From the NCBI GenBank assembly GCA_963839685.1, contig CAWIVS010000017.1, forward strand, positions 1 to 64,000: a DNA stretch of 64,000 bases. Direction: 5' to 3'. The translations under genes and the position numbers were made by a program. Source of the DNA: CADEED01 sp963839685 (GTDB taxonomy: Bacteria; Pseudomonadota; Gammaproteobacteria; Steroidobacterales; Steroidobacteraceae). Shown one piece after another: positions 11,895-19,863 of the stretch; the first letter of the stretch is position 1, and the number at the start of each line of letters is the position of its first letter. The notes beneath the pieces are model-generated. The model saw nothing but the letters and a program-made list of their open reading frames with translations, searched no databases and was not told the origin of the DNA.

Positions 11895-13172
11895 TCAGTC
11901 GCGCTTGGGACGCATGAAATTCGCGTACACGTAGCCGGCCACCTTGGGGCAAACCTCCTGGCTCGCCGTGGTGTCGAAGTGGTAGTGAATGCCGCCGTAT
12001 TCACGGCTCGCGCCCTGGTGCTCGGCCATCTGCCAGAAGCCCGGGAACGCGCGCGCGACGTAGTTGATGCCGTCGGTGCTGGACCACTGCGCCGTCACCC
12101 GCACGTCGTTGGTGCCGAAATACAGCGCCAGGGCGCGCGCGGTGCTCGCGCCGATGCAGGCCATGTTGCCGGCATACGAGGGATACGGCGGATTGGGGAT
12201 CAGGGACATCCAGGTCGGATCTGCATCGGTGCCGGGATTCAGGTCCTCGCCGGCACGCTGGATGGCGTGTACCGGGCGCCACATCTGGTAGACGAACTTG
12301 CTGGCCTGCGCGGTCTGCACACCATCCTGCATGGCGACATTCACCAGCGCGAACAGGCGCGCAGATTCGATCAGCGACAAGTTGTTTCTCAGCGCCATGA
12401 AACGCGTCACCTGGTTCCAGATGGCGCTCCATTGCTCCTTGTAGCCGATGCTGGCCCAGAGTTTGGCCTGCAGCGTCTGCTCGGCAGTGCGCACGACACT
12501 CGTGGCGCCGCCGATGGCCTTGATCTCGTTGACGGCATCCGCGTACTCCTGGCTGTCGAGCGCGGGCGGGCGGCGCGGCAGGTAGTAGTACGGAGTCGGA
12601 AGCGCGAAAGGCATGGCATCGCCAGCCTGCACGAACGTGGCCGGCGAGAGCGCCGGCAGTGTCGGTTGCCAGATGCCCGGAATGGCCGGCGGCGTATAGC
12701 TCTGCGGCGTGGCCCAGCCGTCGTTCGCGCGCCACTCGATGATCTTTTTCGCGACTTCACGTCCCACCTGTGCGCCGAGTTGCGCGCGGAACGGGTGAAT
12801 GCCGGCGAGTCGGGCATTGAGCGCCGCGTCGAATTTCTCGGTGTTTGCCGGCCACAGTTGCACCAGCACATCGTGCGCAGCCTGCGCCGCGGCCGCTTCG
12901 CTCGATGCGAAACGCGTGGCCGGGATCCGGACGCGATAGCGCGAATATCCGCCTTCGATGGAATTCACCGCATCGAACATCGCGATATGCATCATCGCGT
13001 AGGTGCGCGGCTGCGTGGGGCCGGCGGAAGCCGGAACGACGCCTTCGGCGAGCAGGTTCCATTCGCGGATCACGGCAGGATCTTCGCCGTCATGGAAGGT
13101 GCCCGTGGCATGGGCGGTACCGACGAGCGTGCAGGCCAAAACGGCCGCCGCTGTCCAGGATTGCTTGAACAT
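11895..13172 (-). CDS. Vanadium-haloperoxidase/PAP2-like exported protein with altered site
   Basis: A 425-residue exported protein with a cleavable signal (MFKQSWTAAAVLACTLVGTAHA). It follows the vanadium chloroperoxidase/acid-phosphatase fold: KFVYQMWRPVHAIQ supplies the K-x6-RP motif and SREYGGIHYHFD supplies the SRxxxGxHxxxD motif near the C-terminus. The middle motif, PSGHA in active haloperoxidases, reads PSYAGN here, so the usual serine and histidine of that loop are replaced by alanine and asparagine. Family members bind vanadate or phosphate in the periplasm; with the acid-base histidine missing the reaction may differ or be lost. The gene stands alone and is closed by a strong terminator. 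Confidence 0.82.
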   Translation of the reverse strand: MFKQSWTAAAVLACTLVGTAHATGTFHDGEDPAVIREWNLLAEGVVPASAGPTQPRTYAMMHIAMFDAVNSIEGGYSRYRVRIPATRFASSEAAAAQAAHDVLVQLWPANTEKFDAALNARLAGIHPFRAQLGAQVGREVAKKIIEWRANDGWATPQSYTPPAIPGIWQPTLPALSPATFVQAGDAMPFALPTPYYYLPRRPPALDSQEYADAVNEIKAIGGATSVVRTAEQTLQAKLWASIGYKEQWSAIWNQVTRFMALRNNLSLIESARLFALVNVAMQDGVQTAQASKFVYQMWRPVHAIQRAGEDLNPGTDADPTWMSLIPNPPYPSYAGNMACIGASTARALALYFGTNDVRVTAQWSSTDGINYVARAFPGFWQMAEHQGASREYGGIHYHFDTTASQEVCPKVAGYVYANFMRPKRD

Positions 13173-13290
13173 GATCTTCTCCCTAACTGAGGTTTTTGAC
13201 GGCGCGCAGGCTGCGCTGCCGCCGTTTGAACCAGCGTGGGAGAGGCGTGGAATTGAGCGTGGAATTTAGCCCACCGCATGTGGCGGCGTG

Positions 13291-13350
13291 AGGAAAATGG
13301 GGACATTCCTATTTTCGCTGCGACGAAAATAGGAATGTCCCCATTTTCCT
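13291..13350. repeat. 27-base palindrome with ATGGGGACATTCCTA core
   Basis: Perfect 27-base inverted repeat (13291-13317 with 13324-13350, six-base spacer CTGCGA). Each arm contains ATGGGGACATTCCTA, shared with the palindrome at 14974-15080. The right arm overlaps the stop codon of the zinc-ribbon gene at 13349. The two elements bracket the zinc-ribbon gene and the DUF748 remnant. Confidence 0.88.
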
Positions 13351-13561
13351 AACTACGTCGATTGCCGCGCGGGAAAGAGACGATACGCGCTGACGACGAA
13401 CCACCGGTGTGCCAGAACTTGATCGTTCCCGGGTCGCGATTGCTGCAGTTCCGGCAACGCCAGCGCGCCCCGGGCGGCAGCGGCAGCTGGGCGACCTCGC
13501 GTTGTGCCTTGTGCCCGCACCGGCGGCACTCGATGAACACCGTGATGGTCTGCTTGGGCAT
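13349..13561 (-). CDS. Small zinc-ribbon-like protein
   Basis: A 70-residue protein, MPKQTITVFIECRRCGHKAQ followed by a second cysteine pair CRNC about 25 residues later. Two CxxC knuckles at that spacing are the pattern of a zinc ribbon. The C-terminal third is basic (RIVSFPRGNRRS) and could contact nucleic acid. Its stop codon falls inside the right arm of the palindrome, so the palindrome forms its 3' end and could stabilise or end the transcript. I do not recognise a named family; the CxxC pairs and codon pattern make it more likely real than an accidental frame. Confidence 0.6.
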   Translation of the reverse strand: MPKQTITVFIECRRCGHKAQREVAQLPLPPGARWRCRNCSNRDPGTIKFWHTGGSSSARIVSFPRGNRRS

Positions 13562-13703
13562 GCGTGAAGAATACGGCCCTGGCCCTCATCCACAGCAAAC
13601 GGAACCACGTGCAACTGTATGAGTCACCGGGCATGACGGCCCGGCCACGACCGCCCTTTGGTCTCATTCTTGAATTTCGCTGCTGCGCGGTAGGCTTTCG
13701 TCG

Positions 13704-14971
13704 GTGCCAAGTTTTCCGGCCAACCTGCTGCGACATCGCGCCGCGCGTATCGGGCTCATTGCGGTCGTCCTGCTCTTTGTCGCGTACACGGCTTTCGGTT
13801 TCTGGCTGGTGCCCCGCATCGTGCGCGGCAATCTGCTTGACCTGGCCCGCGAGCAATACCAGCGCGAAGCGAAGGTCGGCGACATCCGCTTCAATCCATT
13901 CACGCTGGTGCTCGAGACGCGGGATTTTTCGTTCCCGGACGCGGACGGCGCGCAGCTGCTCGGCTTCGAGCGGCTCATGCTCGATTTCGACATCTCGTCC
14001 GTCTGGAAGGTCGGCGCGAGTTTTGCGGCGGTGGAGGTCGACAAGCCCTACGCACGAGTGATGCTGCGTCCGGACGGCACGCTCAACCTCGCGGACCTGG
14101 GAAATCCGAAGAATGTCGAGCCGTCGGCGGACGACGAAGAGCCCGGCAACTCACCGCCAAGCAGAAGTTCGTCATCGATCAGTTGCAGCTCGGTGAGCGG
14201 GTGGAAAGCCCCGAGGCCGTGAAGTTGCCGCTGAAGCTGGCGGTGGCGCTACTAAAGGATCGCAATGGCGTCATCGACATCGATCTGCCATTGACCGGCA
14301 GTCTCGATGATCCGCAATTCCGCATGGGACCGCTGATCTGGAAAGCTTTCGTCGGACTGCTCACCAAGATTGCGACCGCGCCCTTCGCCTTGCTGGCGCG
14401 TCTCGGCGGTCGCGAGGATGAGATCAACGAGGTGGACTTTTCTCCGGGTTCGCCGGCCCTCGAGCCCGCAGCGCAGGAACGCATGACCGCATTGGTCAAG
14501 GCGCTCGGCGAGCGTCCGTCACTCGAACTCGATGTGCCGACGGTTTATTCGCCCGATGCCGACGGCAAGATCCTGGCGCAGGCGAAACTCGACGCGCGGT
14601 TGCCCGCCCTCGCACAGCTACCGGAGGCGGACACGGCGGCGCGTTTCGAGGCGCTGCGCAAGCAACACGAGAAGGAACTGGGAGCCAAGACGCCGCTGCC
14701 TGCGACGGCGGCGACGGTGATGGAAGTGCGCAAGCAGAAGGGGCAGGAGATTCCCTATGCCGCGGCCAACGATGAACTGATTGCCGCCTTGCTGGCCAAG
14801 GAGCCCGCTACCGAGTCAGAACTCAACGAGCTTGCGCGGGCGCGCTCTGAGGCGATCCGCGGCGCGCTGCTGGGCTCGGGTGCCGTCGATGCGAAGCGCG
14901 TGTTCGTCCTCGGCGTCAAGCCGGTCGCGATGGTCAACGGCAAAGTGCGCGCCGAACTGGCGCTCAAATGA
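13704..14971 (+). pseudogene. DUF748 (AsmA-like) gene, middle deleted and frameshifted
   Basis: Two reading frames hold the two ends of a DUF748 protein, normally about 1000 residues or more. The first (GTG 13704 to about 14145) carries the N-terminal membrane anchor (GLIAVVLLFVAYTAFGFWLVP) and the start of the AsmA-like repeat (VGDIRFNPFTLVLETRDFSF, DKPYARVMLRPDGTLNLADL). The second, in another frame from about 14147 to 14971, carries the C-terminal part: KQKFVIDQLQLGERVESPEA, LPLKLAVALLKDRNGVIDID, LPLTGSLDDPQFRMGP, then a coiled-coil and OmpA-like-looking end. Several hundred residues between are missing and the frame changes at the junction near 14140-14158. An internal deletion is therefore the simplest reading. 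Two large palindromes flank the locus. Confidence 0.8.
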
Positions 14972-14973
14972 GG

Positions 14974-15080
14974 AAGAAATGGGGACATTCCTAATTTCGT
15001 TGTAACAATCGGCTGACTGATTTGCCCCGTGGAGACCTCGGTCAATTGTTACAACGAAATTAGGAATGTCCCCATTTCTT
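14974..15080. repeat. 36-base perfect inverted repeat, largest palindrome
   Basis: Perfect 36-base arms (14974-15009 and 15045-15080) around a 35-base spacer. The outer 20 or so bases share ATGGGGACATTCCTA-TTTCG with the palindrome at 13291-13350. It begins two bases after the stop of the DUF748 remnant and ends 19 bases before the DUF1428 gene stop. Too small to encode a protein; the form fits a MITE-like or REP-like element. Confidence 0.9.
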
Positions 15081-15099
15081 ATTGCGTCACAGGTTCTGA

Positions 15100-15813
15100 C
15101 TACTGATCCAGGATGGGCGCGAATCCGCCATAGATCATGCGCTTGCCGTCGAAGGGCATCTTGATGTCCTTCATGCGCGGATCGGCCATGGCTTTCTCCC
15201 AGCCCCGATCGCGTGCCTCTCTCGATGGCCATTCCACCCACGAGAACACCACGGTCTCCTCCGGCGTGGCCTTCACCGCACCCTTGTAGTCCGTGACCTT
15301 GCCGTCCGGCACGTCGTCACCCCAGGCGTCGACAGTGCGCGTCGCGCCGTATTCCTTGAGGATGGCGGCGTGTTTGTCGGCCATCTCGCGATAGGCGGCT
15401 TTGTTCGCCGCGGGTACGGCGATGATGCTGCCATCGACATAGCCGGGCTTGCCCGCCTCGCCGCTGTCATTGATCGGCTGGAAACCGCCAAAGATCATGC
15501 GCTGCCCGTCGAAGGGCATCTGCGCGCCGAGATCCTTCATCTTCGGGTCGCTCATGATCTTCTGGTTGGCCTTGTCGCGCGTGGCCTTGTCGGGATATTC
15601 GAGCCACGAGAACACCACCACTTCTTCGGGTTTCGCCTTCACTGCGCCCTTGAAGTCCGTGACCTTGCCAGCGGGAACATCATCCTCCCAGCCTTCCACC
15701 TGCCGCGTCGCGCCAAATTCCTTGAACAGGGAAACCGAACCGGCAGCGTGATTTCGATAAGCCTCTTTGTTTCCGCGAGGCACTGCAGCAACGAATCCTT
15801 CGATGTAGGACAT
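15100..15813 (-). CDS. Tandem double-DUF1428 protein (first copy)
   Basis: A 237-residue protein made of two similar halves. Each half contains the same series: YVDG/YIEG start, AYR near residue 18, KVTD(F/Y)KGAVKA, VVFSW(L/V)E(Y/W)P, and MPFDG(Q/K)RMI(F/Y)GGF. Single-domain DUF1428 proteins are about 115 residues and belong to the dimeric ferredoxin-like fold, so this fusion would give the dimer in one chain. The biochemical role of the family is unknown to me. A second protein of the same build is encoded at 24670-25383. The gene is on the minus strand, alone, with a large palindrome after its stop. Confidence 0.88.
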   Translation of the reverse strand: MSYIEGFVAAVPRGNKEAYRNHAAGSVSLFKEFGATRQVEGWEDDVPAGKVTDFKGAVKAKPEEVVVFSWLEYPDKATRDKANQKIMSDPKMKDLGAQMPFDGQRMIFGGFQPINDSGEAGKPGYVDGSIIAVPAANKAAYREMADKHAAILKEYGATRTVDAWGDDVPDGKVTDYKGAVKATPEETVVFSWVEWPSREARDRGWEKAMADPRMKDIKMPFDGKRMIYGGFAPILDQ

Positions 15814-15905
15814 GCGTCTCTCCTTGGTTTGTCACTTGGTGAAACGCGTTGGATAGCGGCGCGCGCGCAATGTTCCGCGCGCGTAGGAGGACGCCGAGGA
15901 AAAGA

Positions 15906-16640
15906 TCAGCGCTTGAGCCTGCGCTCGAGTGCGGGCGCGAGCGAGTCCAGAAAGTATTTTGCGTCGGGTTGCTTGCGGCACTCGTTTACCGCGTCGCGGA
16001 CGGATTCGGAAAACGCCATGTTGATGATGTTGATCTCGTCGCCCTTTACACTTTTGTGAACGATGAACATGGCGAGCGAGGTACGCAACATGCGCTCGTC
16101 GTAAATGGGCTTCGCGCCCGCGATGCCCTTCATGAGGTCGTATTCCCAAAGAAAGTCCTTGCAGCGCATGCGACTGATGCGATCGACTTCGTCGAACACT
16201 TTCGCCTGGCCGATGCCAGGTCTGCCCACCATTGCGCTGTTCGGGTTTTCCGGTGCACGCGTGGGGGTGTGGGGCAGATCAGCCTTATCATCCACGTCGT
16301 ACTTGTAGGCGAACCTGAAAACACCAGGCGTGGGTGTGCCGTCATCGTTGAGAGCGGGAACGAAACGGAAGCGCGAGTAATACTTTTTCACCTTCTCATC
16401 AAACTTCGCGTCTCCTGAAGACTCGAGTATCGCCACGCTGGTGACGCGGCCGTCCGCCGATATTTCCATGCTCAACGGGACGCGCTGGGTGACATTCAAG
16501 GCCGGCTTTGGCACCGGCGTCGGCATGGCCACCAGGACCATTCGCGGTTCCAATGGACCGGTTTGCCCGCGGGCGGCGGTCGACGCCGACGCGGCTGCAA
16601 CCAGCAGGCCGACAACGGCCAGCGATGAAAACGTGTGCAC
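15906..16640 (-). CDS. Exported TonB-C-like domain protein (downstream copy)
   Basis: A 244-residue protein with a signal peptide (MHTFSSLAVVGLLVAAASAS) and a TonB-C-like module at about residues 25-130: SMEISADGRVTSVAILESSG, KFDEKVKKYYSRFRFVPAL, typical of energy-transducer TonB C-termini that end in a periplasmic beta sheet. It lacks the N-terminal membrane anchor and proline spacer of true TonB, so it is unlikely to energise receptors by itself. The C-terminal ~110 residues (RMRCKDFLWEYDLMKG, NECRKQPDAKYFLDSLAP) form a second unknown domain. The gene is six bases downstream of a paralogue that shares both halves. Confidence 0.75.
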   Translation of the reverse strand: MHTFSSLAVVGLLVAAASASTAARGQTGPLEPRMVLVAMPTPVPKPALNVTQRVPLSMEISADGRVTSVAILESSGDAKFDEKVKKYYSRFRFVPALNDDGTPTPGVFRFAYKYDVDDKADLPHTPTRAPENPNSAMVGRPGIGQAKVFDEVDRISRMRCKDFLWEYDLMKGIAGAKPIYDERMLRTSLAMFIVHKSVKGDEINIINMAFSESVRDAVNECRKQPDAKYFLDSLAPALERRLKR

Positions 16641-16646
16641 TGGCGA

Positions 16647-17294
16647 TCAGCGGCCGGCGCGCTTCATCACCGCGGGCTGGTAGGCGTCGGCGAAGTATCC
16701 GGCTTCGGGGTTGGCGCGGCAGCGTTTCGCCGTGTCCTTGACGACTGCATTCGATTTGCGCCCGATGCGCTCGATCTCGGCCGCATTGAGTTTCTGCGTG
16801 GCCTCGACCAGTGCAAATGAGGTCTGGAACAGGTACTCCTGGTCGAGTTCATGGCCGTGCGCGATTTCCTGCATCCGGTCGTACTCCCAGATGAAGTCAT
16901 CGCACTTCATGCGACGGATGCGCCGGACTTCGGCCTGGACAAAGTCCTCAGGGCCGCGCAGTCGTTCGGCTTGCGGATCGTCAACGGCCACCCTGAATCG
17001 AACCTCGGTCGCGGCTGCCATCGGCTGGCCATCCTGGGACAACGCCGGGATCAGGCGGAACTTCGAGTAATACTTCTGAACGATCTGGTCGAAGCGTTCG
17101 TTGCCAGAGGATTCGGCGATCCTGACCGCGGTGACGCGCCCCTCGGCGTCCACCGTGAGCTCGGCGGTCGCCGCCAGAAACTCGATCGCAAGATCGGGCT
17201 CGAATTGCGGATACGGTTGTCCGGCGATGACCAGGCGCGGCTCCAGAGGGCCGGTCTGCGCATTTGCGGTCGGCGCGAGGGCTGCGGTCAACAT
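16647..17294 (-). CDS. Exported TonB-C-like domain protein (upstream copy), start uncertain
   Basis: A 215-residue paralogue of the following gene: QTGPLEPR, LTVDAEGRVTAVRIAESSG, RFDQIVQKYYSKFRLIPAL, then RMKCDDFIWEYDRMQE and AKRCRANPEAGYFADAYQP. The ATG at 17294 gives only MLTAALAPTANA as a leader, which lacks the positive charges of a signal peptide. In frame upstream the sequence reads QRRTALLVLMLTAALAPTANA, a good leader, but that stretch has no start codon. A well-placed ATG at 17335, preceded by GGAGG, is in a different frame. An indel of one or two bases between 17335 and 17294 would join them. The functional start is therefore unresolved. Confidence 0.65.
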   Translation of the reverse strand: MLTAALAPTANAQTGPLEPRLVIAGQPYPQFEPDLAIEFLAATAELTVDAEGRVTAVRIAESSGNERFDQIVQKYYSKFRLIPALSQDGQPMAAATEVRFRVAVDDPQAERLRGPEDFVQAEVRRIRRMKCDDFIWEYDRMQEIAHGHELDQEYLFQTSFALVEATQKLNAAEIERIGRKSNAVVKDTAKRCRANPEAGYFADAYQPAVMKRAGR

Positions 17295-17352
17295 GAGTAC
17301 GAGTAGCGCGGTTCTCCGCTGTTTGTCGGAGTCATTGCAGTATCCTCCCGGA

Positions 17353-19024
17353 TCATTTTCCTCTCAGGATGGCCGGCAAATCCAGCTTGTGCTTGCTCGC
17401 GGCATCGAGCGCGATGTCGTAGCCGGCATCGGCATGGCGCATCACACCCGTGGCCGGGTCGTTCCATAACACGCGCGCGATTCGTTTGGCCGCGGCCTCG
17501 GTGCCGTCACAGACGATAACGACGCCGGCGTGTTGCGAGAAACCCATGCCGACACCGCCGCCGTGATGCAGCGAAACCCACGTCGCTCCGGAGGCGGTGT
17601 TGAGCAGCGCATTGAGCAAGGGCCAGTCCGAGACCGCATCAGAACCGTCTTTCATGCCTTCGGTCTCGCGATTCGGCGAAGCGACGGAGCCGGAGTCCAG
17701 GTGATCGCGACCGATGACGATGGGTGCCTTCAACTCGCCGCGCATCACCATGTCATTGAAGGCGAGGCCGAGCCGATGGCGATCGCCGAGCCCCACCCAG
17801 CAGATGCGCGCCGGGAGTCCCTGGAACTGGATGCGCGCCTTCGCCATGTCGAGCCAGTGATGCAGGTGCTTATCGTCGGGCAGCAACTCCTTCACCTTGG
17901 CATCGGTCCTGGCGATATCTTCGGGATCACCCGAGAGCGCCACCCAGCGAAAGGGTCCCACGCCGCGGCAGAACAGCGGGCGGATATAGGCGGGCACGAA
18001 GCCCGGAAAGTCGAAGGCGTTTTTCACGCCTTCCTCGAGCGCCACCTGCCGGATGTTGTTGCCATAGTCGACGGTATGCACGCCGGCTTTCTGGAAGTCC
18101 AGCATGGCGCGCACGTGCACGGCCATCGAAGCCTTGGCGGCCTTTGAAACCGCCTGTGGATCGCTGCCGCGCTTCGCGATCCACTCTTCGACCGTCCAGC
18201 CGATGGGAAGATAACCATTCACCGGGTCATGGGCGCTGGTCTGGTCGGTCAACATGTCGGGCCGCACGCCGCGTTTCAGCATCTCGGGCAGTAGTTCGGC
18301 GGCATTGCCCTAACAACCCTACCGATATTGGCCTCTTGTCGCGGCCGGAACGCGCGATGAGCTCCAGTGCCTCATCGAGTTTGCTGGTGGCGTGATCGAG
18401 GTAGCCGGATTTCAGGCGCATGTCGATGCGCGATTGCTGGCACTCGACCGCCAGGCACGAGGCGCCCGCCATGACGCTGGCCAACGGCTGCGCGCCGCCC
18501 ATGCCGCCGAGGCCCGCGGTGAGCAGCCAGCGGCCCGCGAGATTGCCGCCATAGTGCTGGCGGCCCATCTCCACGAAGGTCTCGTACGTGCCCTGCACGA
18601 TGCCCTGCGATCCGATGTAGATCCACGAGCCGGCCGTCATCTGACCGAACATCATCAGGCCCTTGCGATCGAGCTCATTGAAGTGTTCCCAGGTGCTCCA
18701 GCGGGGCACCAGGTTGGAATTGGCCAGCAGAACCCGCGGCGCGTCGGCATGCGTCTGGAACACGCCCACCGGCTTGCCCGACTGGATCAGCAGTGTCTGG
18801 TCCGCCTCCAGGCGCCTGAGCGTCGCGACGATGGCATCGAAGCTTTCCCAGTTGCGCGCGGCGCGCCCGATGCCGCCATAAACCACCAGTTCCTCGGGCC
18901 GCTCGGCGACCGCGGGATCGAGATTATTCATGAGCATGCGCAGCGGCGCTTCGGTGAGCCAGCTGCGGGCGGTCAGTTGTGTGCCGGTCGGCGCCCGGAT
19001 GATGCGTTTTTCAGCGCGATTCAT
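17353..19024 (-). pseudogene. hutU: Urocanate hydratase, broken by a single-base insertion
   Basis: Two overlapping frames together give a full-length urocanase of about 556 residues (family 555-565). The 5' part (from ATG 19024) includes the NAD-binding region LTAGLGGMGGAQP and AGASCLAVECQQSR, up to ISVGLLG. The 3' part begins NAAELLPEMLKRGVRPDMLT and continues through TDQTSAHDP, the catalytic-cysteine loop YIRPLFCRGVGPFRWVALSG, and HHGGGVGMGFSQHAGV to the stop. At the junction GGG-AAT is expected and the strand reads GGGCAAT, that is one extra base at about 18307. The enzyme adds water to urocanate to give imidazolonepropionate. Its start overlaps the hutG stop by four bases. A sequencing error or a true null mutation are both possible. 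Confidence 0.88.
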
Positions 19025-19863
19025 GAGCGGCTCCGCGCTTTCGTGAAGGTGATGCAGGCGTCCAGGATGTCGCGCAGCGCGACGCGCAGGGTTGCGGCGT
19101 GCACGTCATCCAGCATCGCGGGCCAGTTGCTGCGGGTGAGCGCGTCTTCGGGTTCGTGCAGATAGCCGCGCATGGCGAGCTCCATTTGCACGGCGTGAAT
19201 CCCCGAGGCGGGATTGCCGTAGTGGCGCGTGATCCAGCCGCCGCGGAAGCGGCCGTTGGTGACACGCGTGAAGCTCGAGGCGTCGCAGATCTTTTCGATC
19301 GACGCGGTGAGGTCGGGCGCGCAGGTCACGCCGTTGTTGGTACCGATGTTGAATTGCGGCAGCTCGTCGTCGAACAGCCGTGCGACGCGCGAACGAATCG
19401 AGTGCGCGTCGTAGAGCACGACGCAACCGAATTGCGCGCGTTTGCGTTCCAGCTCGGCGCTGAGCGCGGAATGATAAGGGTCGAAATATTCCGTGCGGCG
19501 CCGCAGGAATTCGGCGGGGCCGGCCTCGCTACCCGACTTGTATAGTGGCTCGCCGTCGAAGGTCTCGAGCGGGCAGAGTCCGGTGGTGGCCTGGCCCGGA
19601 TACATCGAAGCTCCGGACGGATCGCGATTGACGTCGATGACCGTGCGCGACAGCGCCGTGCGGATGGTGGTGGCGCCCAGTTCGTGCGCGAAGTCGTACA
19701 GCACGTCGACCCAGAAGTCTGTGTCCTTGCGCGCCAGCCATGGCGACACCAGGTTCTCTTCGATCCTGTCCGGAATCTCGATGCCGGAATGCGGAAAGCT
19801 CACGATGAGCGGCGCATTGCCGTGGTGCACCGACAGCCAGTCGCGATGGGCCGGTGTGATCAC
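19021..19863 (-). CDS. hutG: N-formylglutamate deformylase
   Basis: A 280-residue amidohydrolase of the N-formylglutamate family, last step of histidine degradation via formylglutamate. It begins VITPAHRDWLSVHHGNAPLIV, and carries SFPHSGIEIP, RTVIDVNRDPSG and LYDAHSI, the conserved segments that place metal and substrate ligands in this family. The frame stays open 58 codons upstream inside hutI, but the GTG at 19863 overlaps the hutI stop by four bases (GTGA) and gives the normal length. Order on this strand is hutI-hutG-hutU with overlaps at both junctions, hence a single translationally coupled operon. Confidence 0.93.
   Translation of the reverse strand: MITPAHRDWLSVHHGNAPLIVSFPHSGIEIPDRIEENLVSPWLARKDTDFWVDVLYDFAHELGATTIRTALSRTVIDVNRDPSGASMYPGQATTGLCPLETFDGEPLYKSGSEAGPAEFLRRRTEYFDPYHSALSAELERKRAQFGCVVLYDAHSIRSRVARLFDDELPQFNIGTNNGVTCAPDLTASIEKICDASSFTRVTNGRFRGGWITRHYGNPASGIHAVQMELAMRGYLHEPEDALTRSNWPAMLDDVHAATLRVALRDILDACITFTKARSRS

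Noticed and set aside
11826..13190. Plus-strand reading frame of about 454 codons across the haloperoxidase-like gene
   Set aside because: Antisense shadow in GC-rich coding DNA; the minus strand has motifs and a terminator.
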